From Salinispirillum sp049115955 (lineage in GTDB: Bacteria; Pseudomonadota; Gammaproteobacteria; Pseudomonadales; Natronospirillaceae), in NCBI GenBank assembly GCA_049115955.1, contig JAGDZJ010000020.1, positions 38,925 through 102,924 of the forward strand: a stretch of 64,000 nucleotides of DNA, given 5' to 3'. Shown here in pieces: positions 26,565 to 34,986 of this stretch. The notes below the pieces were generated by a model. The model saw only the letters and a list, made by a program, of their open reading frames with translations. It ran no database searches and was not told the origin of the DNA. A program made the translations under genes and the position numbers. Positions within the stretch are counted from its first letter, which is position 1. Each line of letters opens with the position of its first letter.

Positions 26565-27122
26565 TCAGAAAGGGATATCGTCGTCGAAATCATCGAATGA
26601 TCCCGTGTTTTGAGGTGCCGCTTGCTGAGGTGCCTGCTGTTGCGGGGCTTGCTGGCGCGGCGCGGGTTGGTTCGGCTGATTGAACGGATTGTTGTTAGGC
26701 TGTTGGTAGTTATTTCCACCCGGCTGTGCTTGTCCGCCACCGTATTGTTGACCCTGACCACCTTGACCGCCCTGGCCACCACCGCCCATCAACTGCATTT
26801 CATTGCAGATGACTTCCGTAGACCAGCGATCATTACCGCTTTGGTCCTGCCATTTGCGCGTTTGCAAACGCCCTTCCAAATACACCAAAGAGCCTTTTGA
26901 CAAATACTGTGCGGCTATCTCTGCTTGACGACCAAACAGCGTGCAGCGATGCCATTCCGTCTGATCCGGGCCACGCTGACCGGTGCTTTGGTCTTTCATA
27001 CCCAATTCATTAGTGGCCACGTTCAGGTTGACCACCTGCGTACCACTGGCTGTGGCTTTAACGTCTGGGTCTTGTCCTAACCGACCAAGAATAATTACTT
27101 TGTTTACCGTACCTTTCGCCAT
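26565..27122 (-). CDS. ssb: Single-stranded DNA-binding protein
   Basis: SSB coats single-stranded DNA in replication, recombination and repair. The 185-residue protein has the OB-fold (VNKVIILGRLGQDPDVK, TEWHRCTLFGRQAEIA, YLEGRLQTRKWQD), a Gly/Gln/Asn/Pro-rich linker (about residues 113-172), and the acidic tip DFDDDIPF that recruits partner proteins. The ATG at 27122 is fixed by the conserved N-terminus. The preceding MFS gene ends only 4 bp upstream, giving the uvrA / MFS-ssb order known from Pseudomonas. Confidence 0.97.
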   Translation of the reverse strand: MAKGTVNKVIILGRLGQDPDVKATASGTQVVNLNVATNELGMKDQSTGQRGPDQTEWHRCTLFGRQAEIAAQYLSKGSLVYLEGRLQTRKWQDQSGNDRWSTEVICNEMQLMGGGGQGGQGGQGQQYGGGQAQPGGNNYQQPNNNPFNQPNQPAPRQQAPQQQAPQQAAPQNTGSFDDFDDDIPF

Positions 27123-27126
27123 GGTC

Positions 27127-28476
27127 TTATTCCGTCTTCCTGTTGTCTTGCACTGCCGGCAAGGCAGATTCGTCAAAATCGTGGCGGGATACACGCAGCA
27201 TCACCGACCCTTCAGCTTCATTTAAATGCACATCGAGCACCCCGTCCAACGCCGCCAAATGCTCCTGCCAGACGTGCGCAGGGCGGTCACCCAACTCGTT
27301 CAATTGTAACACCAACTGACGCGACAAAGGGGGTGCAGATTGAAAAAGGGTGAGCATGAACCATATCAAGAGCAATATCAATGCGACCGTCAGCACCAAA
27401 GGCATCCCGGACACATCCAGCAAGCGGCCACCCACAGCCCCACCCATCGCGGCACCTAGGAATTGCGCCGTGGAAAAGAACCCCATGGCGGTGCCTCGCC
27501 GCCCGGTCGGTGCCATGCGACTCAGCCACGATGGCAAGCTGGCTTCCAAGAAATTGAAACCAATGAAGAACAACATCACCGCCAGCAGTGTCCCACCAAG
27601 ATGACCGGTGCTGTTGCCCAAGGTGAGTAACCCAAGCGCCAGAATACCCTGCGCAATTAACAACATCAGGCGCGGCTTACCCCGCCGCTCACTGATGGCC
27701 ATCATAGGCCCTAGCGCCACAAACGCTAGCACGCCGACCACCAAATACATCAGGCCTTGCTGCCCCAAACTGAGATCCGCCGCCAACAGTTGCTGTGGCA
27801 GAAACAAGAACGCGGCGGCCAGAATGGCGTGCAGAAAGAATACCCCCAAATTAAGCGACCACAAGCGCCTATCCACCAAGACCGGAAGCACAGCACTGGC
27901 CTGCCAACGCTGATAGCCGTCTTGGGCATTACGCACTGGAATGGGCAAGGTCAACACCAACGCCATGCTGGCCAGCGCCAAGGTCGCAGTCAGTACAAAC
28001 ACACCGGACAACCCCCACCACTGTGCTGCCAAGGGGCCAACAACCATGGCCAGAGTGAAAGACGCACCAATGCTAATCCCCACAATCGCCAACGCACGCG
28101 TACGGTATTTCGGTGGCGTCAGGTCAGCCAGCAACGCCAGCAGCGTACTGGAAATAGCACCTGCGCCCTGCAATGCCCGGCCGACAATCAACCAGACGAC
28201 ATCGTCCGCCAGCGCCGCGACCAGACTGCCGACCAAGAAAATCAGCAATCCAGCCAGCAATACAGGCCGTCGCCCAACGATGTCCGACAACAAGCCGAGC
28301 GGGATTTGCAGACTGGCCTGGGTCAGGCCGTAAATACCCAACGCAATACCTAAAGTTGTTGCGGTCGCACCCGGATAATCCTGCCCCAGTAAAAAAAGTA
28401 CGGGCAGTACCATAAATAAACCGAGCATTCGGGTCATGTAGATCAAACTGATGGAGACAACGGTGCGTAAGGGCAC
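27127..28476 (-). CDS. YajR-like MFS transporter with C-terminal domain
   Basis: A 449-residue major facilitator with about 12 helices (MTRMLGLFMVLPVLFLLGQ at the start; signature loop LGLLSDIVGRRPVLL) plus a soluble C-terminal extension of about 65 residues (GVLDVHLNEAEGSVMLRVS). This extension resembles the YAM domain of E. coli YajR. The transported compound is unknown. The gene is divergent from uvrA and lies 4 bp upstream of ssb, with which it is probably cotranscribed. Confidence 0.82.
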   Translation of the reverse strand: MPLRTVVSISLIYMTRMLGLFMVLPVLFLLGQDYPGATATTLGIALGIYGLTQASLQIPLGLLSDIVGRRPVLLAGLLIFLVGSLVAALADDVVWLIVGRALQGAGAISSTLLALLADLTPPKYRTRALAIVGISIGASFTLAMVVGPLAAQWWGLSGVFVLTATLALASMALVLTLPIPVRNAQDGYQRWQASAVLPVLVDRRLWSLNLGVFFLHAILAAAFLFLPQQLLAADLSLGQQGLMYLVVGVLAFVALGPMMAISERRGKPRLMLLIAQGILALGLLTLGNSTGHLGGTLLAVMLFFIGFNFLEASLPSWLSRMAPTGRRGTAMGFFSTAQFLGAAMGGAVGGRLLDVSGMPLVLTVALILLLIWFMLTLFQSAPPLSRQLVLQLNELGDRPAHVWQEHLAALDGVLDVHLNEAEGSVMLRVSRHDFDESALPAVQDNRKTE

Positions 28477-28628
28477 TAGAACTTAACTTCCTATAGAACG
28501 ATTAACGTTTTCCGTGGGACAGGGTGGGCAAGGGCTACGGCCATTACCGGCGAAGTACGCCTTGTGCCTGAACATTTTGGCCCGCGCAGAGGCGCGTGGG
28601 ATCAATTCAGAGCTTCCCTAGTGGAAGG

Positions 28629-28644
28629 CTGTATATTATTCCAG
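28629..28644 (+). promoter_or_regulatory. Predicted LexA box of uvrA
   Basis: CTGTATATTATTCCAG fits the LexA operator CTGT-N8-ACAG with a single mismatch in the second half and an AT-rich centre like E. coli SOS boxes. It lies about 35 bases before the uvrA start, where repression would be expected. This indicates SOS control of uvrA. Confidence 0.72.
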
Positions 28645-28679
28645 TAATATGCTCGCTTCAATGGAGATCAGCCAGACTT

Positions 28680-31529
28680 ATGAAGAATATTGAAGTACAG
28701 GGCGCGCGCACCCACAATCTCAAGAACATCAACGTCAGCATTCCCCGCGACAAACTGGTGGTCATTACCGGCCTCAGCGGCTCCGGCAAGTCCTCGTTGG
28801 CGTTCGATACGCTATACGCGGAAGGGCAGCGACGTTACGTCGAGTCTTTGTCTACCTATGCGCGCCAGTTCCTGTCGATGATGGAAAAGCCTGATGTCGA
28901 CCACATCGAAGGTCTGTCGCCAGCGATCTCCATTGAACAAAAGACCACCACGCACAACCCGCGCTCTACCGTGGGTACAACCACAGAGATCTACGATTAC
29001 TTACGCTTGCTGTTTGCCCGCGCCGGCGAGCCGCGCTGCCCGGAACATGGCGAGCCGTTGGCTGCGCAAACCGTCAGCCAGATGGTCGATCAGGTCATGG
29101 CTTTACCGGAAGGTGCCAAGCTGATGTTGCTGGCCCCTATCGTCAAAGAGCGCAAAGGCGAGCACCTGCATGTGTTTGAACAACTGCGGGCACAGGGCTT
29201 CGTGCGTGTGCGCGTCAATGGCCTAGTGTGTGATCTTGATGATGTCCCTGATCTGGACAAAAAGAAGAAGCACAGCATCGAAGCCGTGGTCGACCGCTTT
29301 AAAGTGCGCGACGATTTGCGTTTGCGCCTGGCAGAATCGTTTGAAACCTGCCTAACGCTTGCCGACGACGTGGCCATTGTCATGTCGATGGACGACGATG
29401 GCCCGGAACCGATGATTTTCTCGGCCAAGTTTGCCTGCCCGGTGTGCGGTTATTCCATTCCAGAACTCGAACCACGTGTGTTCTCGTTTAACAACCCGGC
29501 GGGTGCCTGCCCGGCCTGTGATGGTTTGGGCGTGAAACAGTATTTTGATGAACACAAGGTGGTTCAAGGCCCGCATCTGCGCCTGGCGGAAGGCGCCATT
29601 TCAGGCTGGGATCGCCGCAGCATCTATTATTTTTCAATGCTCGAAGCCCTGGCCGAGCACGACGGCGTTGACCTCGGCAAAGACTGGGAACAACTGCCTG
29701 AACGTTTCAAAGACCGCGTACTACGCGGCACCGGCAATGAAAAAATCAACTTCCGCTACGTCAACAGCCGTGGCGACTCGGTAGAGCGCTCGCATCCGTT
29801 CGAGGGCGTATTGCCCAATATGGAACGACGCTACCGGGAAACCGAATCGGCGTCGGTGCGCGAGGACCTCAGCAAGTACCTGACCGAGCAGCCTTGCCCG
29901 TCGTGCCATGGTTCGCGCTTAAAAGAATCATCGCGTCATGTCTTTGTTGATAACCGAAACCTGCCCGAACTGACGCATATGCCAATCGGCGATGCGTTCA
30001 CGTACTTTGAACAATTGAACTTGCCGGGCAAGCAGGGTGAGATCGCCGATAAAATTCTTAAAGAGATTCGCCAACGTCTGTCGTTCTTGGTGAACGTCGG
30101 GTTGGACTATTTAAGCATTGATCGTTCGGCCAATACCCTTTCGGGTGGTGAAACACAGCGTATTCGTCTGGCCAGCCAGATCGGTGCTGGCCTGGTGGGC
30201 GTGATGTACATTCTTGATGAACCGTCCATTGGCCTGCACCAACGTGACAACACGCGATTGCTGGATGCCCTGCGGCATCTGCGCGATCTGGGCAATACCG
30301 TATTGGTCGTGGAGCACGACGAGGACGCCATTCGTCTCGCCGACTATGTGCTCGACATTGGGCCGGGTGCCGGTATACACGGTGGCGAAGTCGTCGCCTG
30401 CGGCACGCCCGAAGAGGTCATGAATAATCCTGCTTCGCTCACCGGGCAATACATGTCGGGCAAGCAACGCATTGAAATTCCGGAGCAACGGAATAAACCC
30501 AACAAAGACTTAATGCTGCGCTTAGAAGGCGCTAACGGCAACAACCTGCAAGACGTCACCCTGGAAATTCCCGTAGGCCTGTTCACCTGTATTACCGGCG
30601 TGTCCGGTTCTGGCAAGTCGACGCTGATCAACAGCACCCTGTATCCACTCGCTGCCACAGCCTTGAACAACGCCACGACGTTACGCGCTCAAGCGCACAA
30701 GCGTATTCTGGGCTTGGAGCACTTCGACAAGGTGGTGGACATCGACCAAAGCCCCATTGGCCGAACCCCGCGTTCGAATCCTGCGACGTACACCGGCATC
30801 TTCACTGCGGTGCGCGAACTGTTTGCCGGTACACAAGAAGCCCGCTCGCGTGGATATACGCCCGGCCGCTTCAGTTTTAACGTGCGCGGCGGGCGCTGTG
30901 AGGCGTGCCAAGGCGACGGTGTGATCAAGGTTGAAATGCACTTTTTGGCCGACATCTATGTACCCTGCGACGTCTGCATGGGTAAGCGCTACAACCGTGA
31001 AACGTTGGAAGTGCTGTACAAAGGCAAGAGCATTCACCAAGTGCTGGATATGACCATAGAAGAAGCGAATGAATTCTTCGCCAACATTCCCGCCTTGCAA
31101 CGCAAGCTGCAAACCTTGATGGATGTCGGCCTGTCGTATGTGAAGCTGGGGCAGTCGGCCACCACACTGTCCGGCGGTGAAGCACAACGCGTGAAGCTGG
31201 CGAAAGAGTTGTCGAAGCGTGATACGGGCAAAACCCTGTACATTCTGGATGAACCCACCACCGGCCTGCACTTCCACGACATCAAACAATTGCTGCATGT
31301 GTTGCATCAGTTGCGTGATCGCGGCAATACCATTGTGGTGATCGAGCACAACCTGGATGTGGTTAAAACGGCAGACTGGGTGGTCGACCTAGGCCCTGAA
31401 GGCGGCATACGTGGCGGCCAGATCATTGGCACCGGCACGCCCGAGCAAATAGCAGCTATGCCGCATTCATTAACGGGCGAGTTTCTAGCGCCGCTACTGG
31501 AAAAGCAACTGGAAACCGCTACTGCTTAG
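28680..31529 (+). CDS. uvrA: Excinuclease ABC subunit A
   Basis: UvrA finds bulky DNA lesions and loads UvrB in nucleotide excision repair. The 949-residue protein has two ABC ATPase modules, with Walker A loops GLSGSGKSSLAFDT and GVSGSGKSTLIN, signature motifs TLSGGETQRIRLA and TLSGGEAQRVKLA, and zinc-binding cysteine pairs (CPVC with CPAC; CEAC with CDVC). The start at 28680 gives the canonical MKNIEVQGARTHNLKNI; the frame runs 28 codons upstream without similarity. A LexA box precedes it, and a long palindromic element follows. Confidence 0.98.
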   Translation: MKNIEVQGARTHNLKNINVSIPRDKLVVITGLSGSGKSSLAFDTLYAEGQRRYVESLSTYARQFLSMMEKPDVDHIEGLSPAISIEQKTTTHNPRSTVGTTTEIYDYLRLLFARAGEPRCPEHGEPLAAQTVSQMVDQVMALPEGAKLMLLAPIVKERKGEHLHVFEQLRAQGFVRVRVNGLVCDLDDVPDLDKKKKHSIEAVVDRFKVRDDLRLRLAESFETCLTLADDVAIVMSMDDDGPEPMIFSAKFACPVCGYSIPELEPRVFSFNNPAGACPACDGLGVKQYFDEHKVVQGPHLRLAEGAISGWDRRSIYYFSMLEALAEHDGVDLGKDWEQLPERFKDRVLRGTGNEKINFRYVNSRGDSVERSHPFEGVLPNMERRYRETESASVREDLSKYLTEQPCPSCHGSRLKESSRHVFVDNRNLPELTHMPIGDAFTYFEQLNLPGKQGEIADKILKEIRQRLSFLVNVGLDYLSIDRSANTLSGGETQRIRLASQIGAGLVGVMYILDEPSIGLHQRDNTRLLDALRHLRDLGNTVLVVEHDEDAIRLADYVLDIGPGAGIHGGEVVACGTPEEVMNNPASLTGQYMSGKQRIEIPEQRNKPNKDLMLRLEGANGNNLQDVTLEIPVGLFTCITGVSGSGKSTLINSTLYPLAATALNNATTLRAQAHKRILGLEHFDKVVDIDQSPIGRTPRSNPATYTGIFTAVRELFAGTQEARSRGYTPGRFSFNVRGGRCEACQGDGVIKVEMHFLADIYVPCDVCMGKRYNRETLEVLYKGKSIHQVLDMTIEEANEFFANIPALQRKLQTLMDVGLSYVKLGQSATTLSGGEAQRVKLAKELSKRDTGKTLYILDEPTTGLHFHDIKQLLHVLHQLRDRGNTIVVIEHNLDVVKTADWVVDLGPEGGIRGGQIIGTGTPEQIAAMPHSLTGEFLAPLLEKQLETATA

Positions 31530-31559
31530 TATTTCAGGTTCCTGACGGACGGATGGCGG

Positions 31560-31749
31560 TATGGGTAACTAAAACGCTTAGGGGCGATAAGCTGGCTAGG
31601 CAAAAATGGACGAGAAAGCGCAGTTTACTTTTAGTAAATATGCGCTTCGCTTACCCTGCGGGCCGACCTATAGTCGTTCTGGCAAGCCAGTGAGCATTTT
31701 GAGTCCATTTTTAACAACGCCAGATTGAGCCCATGAGTGTTTTAGACAC
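31560..31749. repeat. Long imperfect palindromic element, copy 1
   Basis: The outer arms (CTAAAACGCTTAGGGGCGAT and AAAAATGGAC on the left; the complement on the right) pair over about 45 positions with few mismatches. The interior holds a separate hairpin (GCGCAGTTTACT against AGTAAATATGCGC). The left half resembles the left half of the element at 61904-62046 in order and sequence (AACTAAAA, then GGCAAAAATGG, then GCGCAG and TACT). It lies between convergent uvrA and the DMT transporter gene, and the right arm overlaps the last codons of the transporter. Confidence 0.6.
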
Positions 31750-32629
31750 GGCGCCGCTGCCACCACTGCCCCAATAAAATCAACCCCAATCCAATAGGAC
31801 TGGTGGCAAGAATCGGTTCGTGCAGAATCAGGTACACCCAAATCAAGCTCAAAAAAGGCGCGATAAAGATCAAGTTCGCTACCTTCGCGGTGTTCTTAAC
31901 GCGCTGCAATGCCGTCATCCAGAACAAGAAAGCCAGGCCCATTTCGAACAACCCAATGTACAAACTAGGCAACCAACCCGCCGCTACGGTTAAGAAGTCC
32001 AAGCCTTGCCACAGCAAAATTGCCGTAAGCACTGGCCAAGCCACCAAAAAATGATGAAACATCGCGACCAAAGGTGGGCGTCGGTCGCGCATACCCACCA
32101 CCCAATAGAGCGCCCAAAAGAAGGTACTCAATATGGCCAACAGCACGCCCGGCAAGGTGACTTCAAGCCGCCCCTGTGCACCCAGAACCAGCACCATCAC
32201 ACCCAGATAACCTAACGCCATACCCTGCCAGTCACGCCAGCGTACCGGTGCTTTAAGCCATATGGCTGCCATCAACGACAAGACGAACGCCCACGTATAG
32301 TTAATGGGTTGCGCTATCTGTGCCGACAGTTGGTCATAGGCTGCGAACAGCGTGAAATAGTAGACTACCGGATTCAGCAGACCCATTAACAGCGCACGCC
32401 GCCAATAACGGCGCAGCCAAAGCACTGACTTCCACAGCAAGCGGAGTCGCCACAACACCAATGAGAAAAGCATCAGGCTGACCGTACTGGACAGCCAGAG
32501 CACGCCGATCAACGGCCAAGCATTAAGAGCCAGCTTGAACGCAGTGGCCACCGTAGACCACAGCAGAACCGCCAACAACCCCAAAAACATGCCTTGGCGC
32601 TCTCGATCCAGAGCACGATAAAACTGCAT
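31742..32629 (-). CDS. EamA/DMT-superfamily transporter
   Basis: A 295-residue integral membrane protein with about ten helices in two EamA repeats, typical of drug/metabolite transporters such as YicL or PecM. Conserved parts include GLLAVLLWSTVATAFKLAL in helix 1 and INYTWAFVLSLMAAIWL in the middle. Transported substrate is unknown. Its start codon shares a base with the stop codon of the preceding OsmC gene, so the two are translationally coupled. Confidence 0.85.
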   Translation of the reverse strand: MQFYRALDRERQGMFLGLLAVLLWSTVATAFKLALNAWPLIGVLWLSSTVSLMLFSLVLWRLRLLWKSVLWLRRYWRRALLMGLLNPVVYYFTLFAAYDQLSAQIAQPINYTWAFVLSLMAAIWLKAPVRWRDWQGMALGYLGVMVLVLGAQGRLEVTLPGVLLAILSTFFWALYWVVGMRDRRPPLVAMFHHFLVAWPVLTAILLWQGLDFLTVAAGWLPSLYIGLFEMGLAFLFWMTALQRVKNTAKVANLIFIAPFLSLIWVYLILHEPILATSPIGLGLILLGQWWQRRRV

Positions 32630-33051
32630 CAGGGCGCAGCCACTATCTCGTAGTCGTGAGTAATTTCCACGCCACCTTTTTCCAACATGATCGACGCTGA
32701 ACAGTATTTTTCAGCCGAAAGCTGTACAGCACGTTTCACATGACTGTCTTTTAAATCGTGTCCTGTCACGGTGAAATGCACATGAATGCGGGTAAAAACG
32801 GCCGGTACGGTATCTGCACGCTCAGCGGTAAGTTCGGCCACACAATCGGTCACCTGTTGACGCGACTTTTGCAGCATCAACATAACGTCAAATGACGTAC
32901 AGCCACCCAGACCCAGCAGCAGCAATTCCATTGGGCGCGCTCCGGCGTTCTTACCACCATGTTCCGGTGATCCGTCCATAACGACTTCATGCCCACTACC
33001 GGATGTCGCCACAAAACGCACATCCCCATCCCAACGAACTTTCGCCTGCAT
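32629..33051 (-). CDS. OsmC-family protein, YhfA-like
   Basis: A 140-residue OsmC/Ohr-fold protein. It has the two cysteines expected of the family, in LGLGGCTSFDVM and EKYCSASIML, which form the thiol peroxidase centre in characterised members. The closest match by memory is the YhfA group, found next to crp in enterics and next to vfr in Pseudomonas; here vfr is also adjacent, on the other strand. The physiological peroxide or other substrate is not known. Confidence 0.86.
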   Translation of the reverse strand: MQAKVRWDGDVRFVATSGSGHEVVMDGSPEHGGKNAGARPMELLLLGLGGCTSFDVMLMLQKSRQQVTDCVAELTAERADTVPAVFTRIHVHFTVTGHDLKDSHVKRAVQLSAEKYCSASIMLEKGGVEITHDYEIVAAP

Positions 33052-33265
33052 GGCATACTCCTAACCGGTTACAAAATGCAGGCTATCGTAGCATAAAAGT
33101 CGATTATGGCAGCATTCACCAAACAGATGTTAAACAATGTGACAGGTTCGTTATTTCATGTTTCATCTGTGTTGCATACTGTCCCCTGACACGGTGCGGA
33201 CTTGTACGCCGTGTTAATTTAGGGCACTCTTTAACGCTGGATGTATACCGCGAACCTAGGAAGTA

Positions 33266-33931
33266 ATGTCAATTTCACTGATCGATCACCAGCACTTAGA
33301 CTATTTCTTGTCCCAGTGCCAACGTCGGCGACACCCGCCGAAGACCACCCTTATTTATGCGGGAGACCACAGTGATTCACTGTTTTACCTGATCAAGGGG
33401 ACGGTTGCTGTCAGTATTGAAGATGAAGACGGCCGTGAAATGATCATGGCCTACCTCAACAATGGCGACTTTTTCGGCGAAATGGGACTGTTTGACCGCG
33501 TAGAAAAACGCTCCGCTTGGGTGAAAACCCGTACCGAATGCGAAGTTGCCGAGATATCGTATTCGCGCTTTCGAGAAATCGCTAAAGACGACCCCCGCAT
33601 TTTGTATTTCATTGGCGAGCAGATGGCCAGCCGCCTACGCAACACCACACGTAAAGTTGGCGATCTCGCCTTTCTTGACGTGACAGGGCGCGTGGCACGT
33701 ACCCTACTTGATCTGTGCAAGCAGCCCGACGCCATGACACACCCGGACGGCATGCAGATTAAGATCACCCGCCAGGAGATTGGTCAGATTGTCGGCTGTT
33801 CGCGTGAAATGGTTGGGCGCGTACTGAAGATTCTTGAAGAGCAGCAACTGATATCGGTGAAAGGCAAGACCATGGTGGTGTTTGGCACCCGTGGCACCCA
33901 AGCCCCACCGCTGGAAAATTACGGACATTAA
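33266..33931 (+). CDS. vfr: cAMP receptor-type regulator, Vfr/CRP
   Basis: A 221-residue CRP/FNR-family regulator most like Pseudomonas Vfr. The N-terminal cyclic nucleotide-binding domain contains GDFFGEMGLFD and KRSAWVKTRTECEVAEI, the phosphate-binding cassette that contacts cAMP. The C-terminal winged helix has RQEIGQIVGCSREMVGRVLK as recognition motif. An AGGAAGT ribosome-binding site precedes the ATG. The 214-bp upstream region carries only a CRP half-site (TGTGA), so autoregulation is not clear. In Pseudomonas vfr controls quorum sensing, twitching and virulence genes; the target set here is unknown. Confidence 0.92.
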   Translation: MSISLIDHQHLDYFLSQCQRRRHPPKTTLIYAGDHSDSLFYLIKGTVAVSIEDEDGREMIMAYLNNGDFFGEMGLFDRVEKRSAWVKTRTECEVAEISYSRFREIAKDDPRILYFIGEQMASRLRNTTRKVGDLAFLDVTGRVARTLLDLCKQPDAMTHPDGMQIKITRQEIGQIVGCSREMVGRVLKILEEQQLISVKGKTMVVFGTRGTQAPPLENYGH

Positions 33932-33975
33932 TATCCAAACTGTCTCCGGGGACGCAGTACCAGACAGGCACTGAA

Positions 33976-33997
33976 TGAGCACCTTAAGAGGTGCTCA
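33976..33997. terminator. Hairpin after vfr
   Basis: TGAGCACCT and its complement form a 9-bp stem around TAAG. It lies between the convergent vfr gene and the 58-residue gene downstream of trpC, so it could serve as terminator for either, although no T-run follows. Confidence 0.45.
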
Positions 33998-34009
33998 CGG
34001 CAGTGAAGA

Positions 34010-34186
34010 CTAGCCGAAGCCCCGGAACAACATCACGATACCCGCCGTTGCCATAGCCCCCATGGCTACATACATCAGCACCTTACCTTGCTGTTCAGTC
34101 AACTGAACAGGGTATTTCTTGGTCACGGTCACCAGCACAAACAGCGCCAGAAACAACAGAATCAAAATTTGAAGTAACGCTGGCAT
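34010..34186 (-). CDS. 58-residue predicted membrane protein coupled to trpC
   Basis: A short open frame with an ATG that shares its A with the TAA stop of trpC (TAATG) and a GGGGA ribosome-binding site inside the end of trpC. The product is 58 residues: MPALLQILILLFLALFVLVT forms one clear membrane helix, then a polar loop (VTKKYPVQLTEQQGK), then a second hydrophobic stretch (VLMYVAMGAMATAGIVMLF) and RGFG. I do not recognise a family. The stop-start overlap, the clean hairpin-like membrane topology and the hairpin following it support a real gene. Confidence 0.68.
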   Translation of the reverse strand: MPALLQILILLFLALFVLVTVTKKYPVQLTEQQGKVLMYVAMGAMATAGIVMLFRGFG

Positions 34187-34986
34187 TATAAAGTCCCCGC
34201 AAAAAGTTCCGCTAATTTCTCACCCGGTTCGGGTGCGCGCATAAAGGCCTCACCAACAAGAAAACCACTGACATTGCGTTCGCGCATCGCTGCCACATCG
34301 GCTTGTGTGAGTATACCGCTTTCGGTAATCACAAAACGGTTCGCACAGGCATCCAGCAACTCATAGGTGGTATCCAGTGTGACGTCAAAGGTGTGCAGAT
34401 TACGATTATTAATGCCCAACAGACGATTGCCCAAGGGCAAAGTACGCTCCAGTTCTTCCCGGTTGTGCACTTCAATCAACACATCCATGCCCAACTCTTG
34501 CGCCAGCGTATTCAATTCAACCATGCGCTCATCGGTCAAAGCAGCAGCGATCAATAGAATACAATCTGCACCTAAGGCCCGTGCTTCAATCACTTGATAG
34601 GGATCCACCAAAAAATCTTTGCGGATGACGGGTATTGCCGTGGCTTCTCGGGCGGCTTGCAAATAGTGATCTGCGCCTTGAAAGAAGTCGACGTCGGTCA
34701 GCACCGACAAACAGGCCGCACCATGAGCGGCATAAGAACGCGCAATATCGGCAGGATGGAAATCGGGGCGAATGACCCCCTTGCTCGGCGACGCCTTCTT
34801 AATTTCGGCAATGACTGCCGATTGCCCGGCAGCTCGGCGAGCCTCCATGGCAGCAACAAAGCCACGCGGTGGCTCTACATCATCAAAGCGCGCACGCAAG
34901 TCCGCTTCGCTGTGCTGCGGCCGACGCGCAGCCACTTCTTCATGCTTTCGCGCGATGATTTTTTCCAATACGGTAGGTAAACTCAT
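34186..34986 (-). CDS. trpC: Indole-3-glycerol phosphate synthase
   Basis: TrpC converts CdRP to indole-3-glycerol phosphate in tryptophan synthesis. The 266-residue TIM barrel shows IAEIKKASPSKGVIRPDF, VLTDVDFFQGADHYL, IRKDFLVDPYQ, LIEVHNREEL, GINNRNLHTF and ITESGI. It is not fused to TrpF. It starts four bases inside the trpD end. It belongs to trpEGDC, the order found in Pseudomonas (where trpE is separated). Confidence 0.97.
   Translation of the reverse strand: MSLPTVLEKIIARKHEEVAARRPQHSEADLRARFDDVEPPRGFVAAMEARRAAGQSAVIAEIKKASPSKGVIRPDFHPADIARSYAAHGAACLSVLTDVDFFQGADHYLQAAREATAIPVIRKDFLVDPYQVIEARALGADCILLIAAALTDERMVELNTLAQELGMDVLIEVHNREELERTLPLGNRLLGINNRNLHTFDVTLDTTYELLDACANRFVITESGILTQADVAAMRERNVSGFLVGEAFMRAPEPGEKLAELFAGTL

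Noticed and set aside
27757..28353. Plus-strand open frame of 198 codons rich in Gln and Arg
   Set aside because: It lies antisense to the YajR-like transporter, has no family match and no ribosome-binding site.
30681..31349. Minus-strand open frame of 222 codons
   Set aside because: It is fully inside uvrA on the opposite strand; the long frame reflects codon bias in uvrA.
33120..33160. Possible CRP/Vfr site upstream of vfr
   Set aside because: Only the half-site TGTGA is present; the second half expected six bases later (TCACA) is absent.
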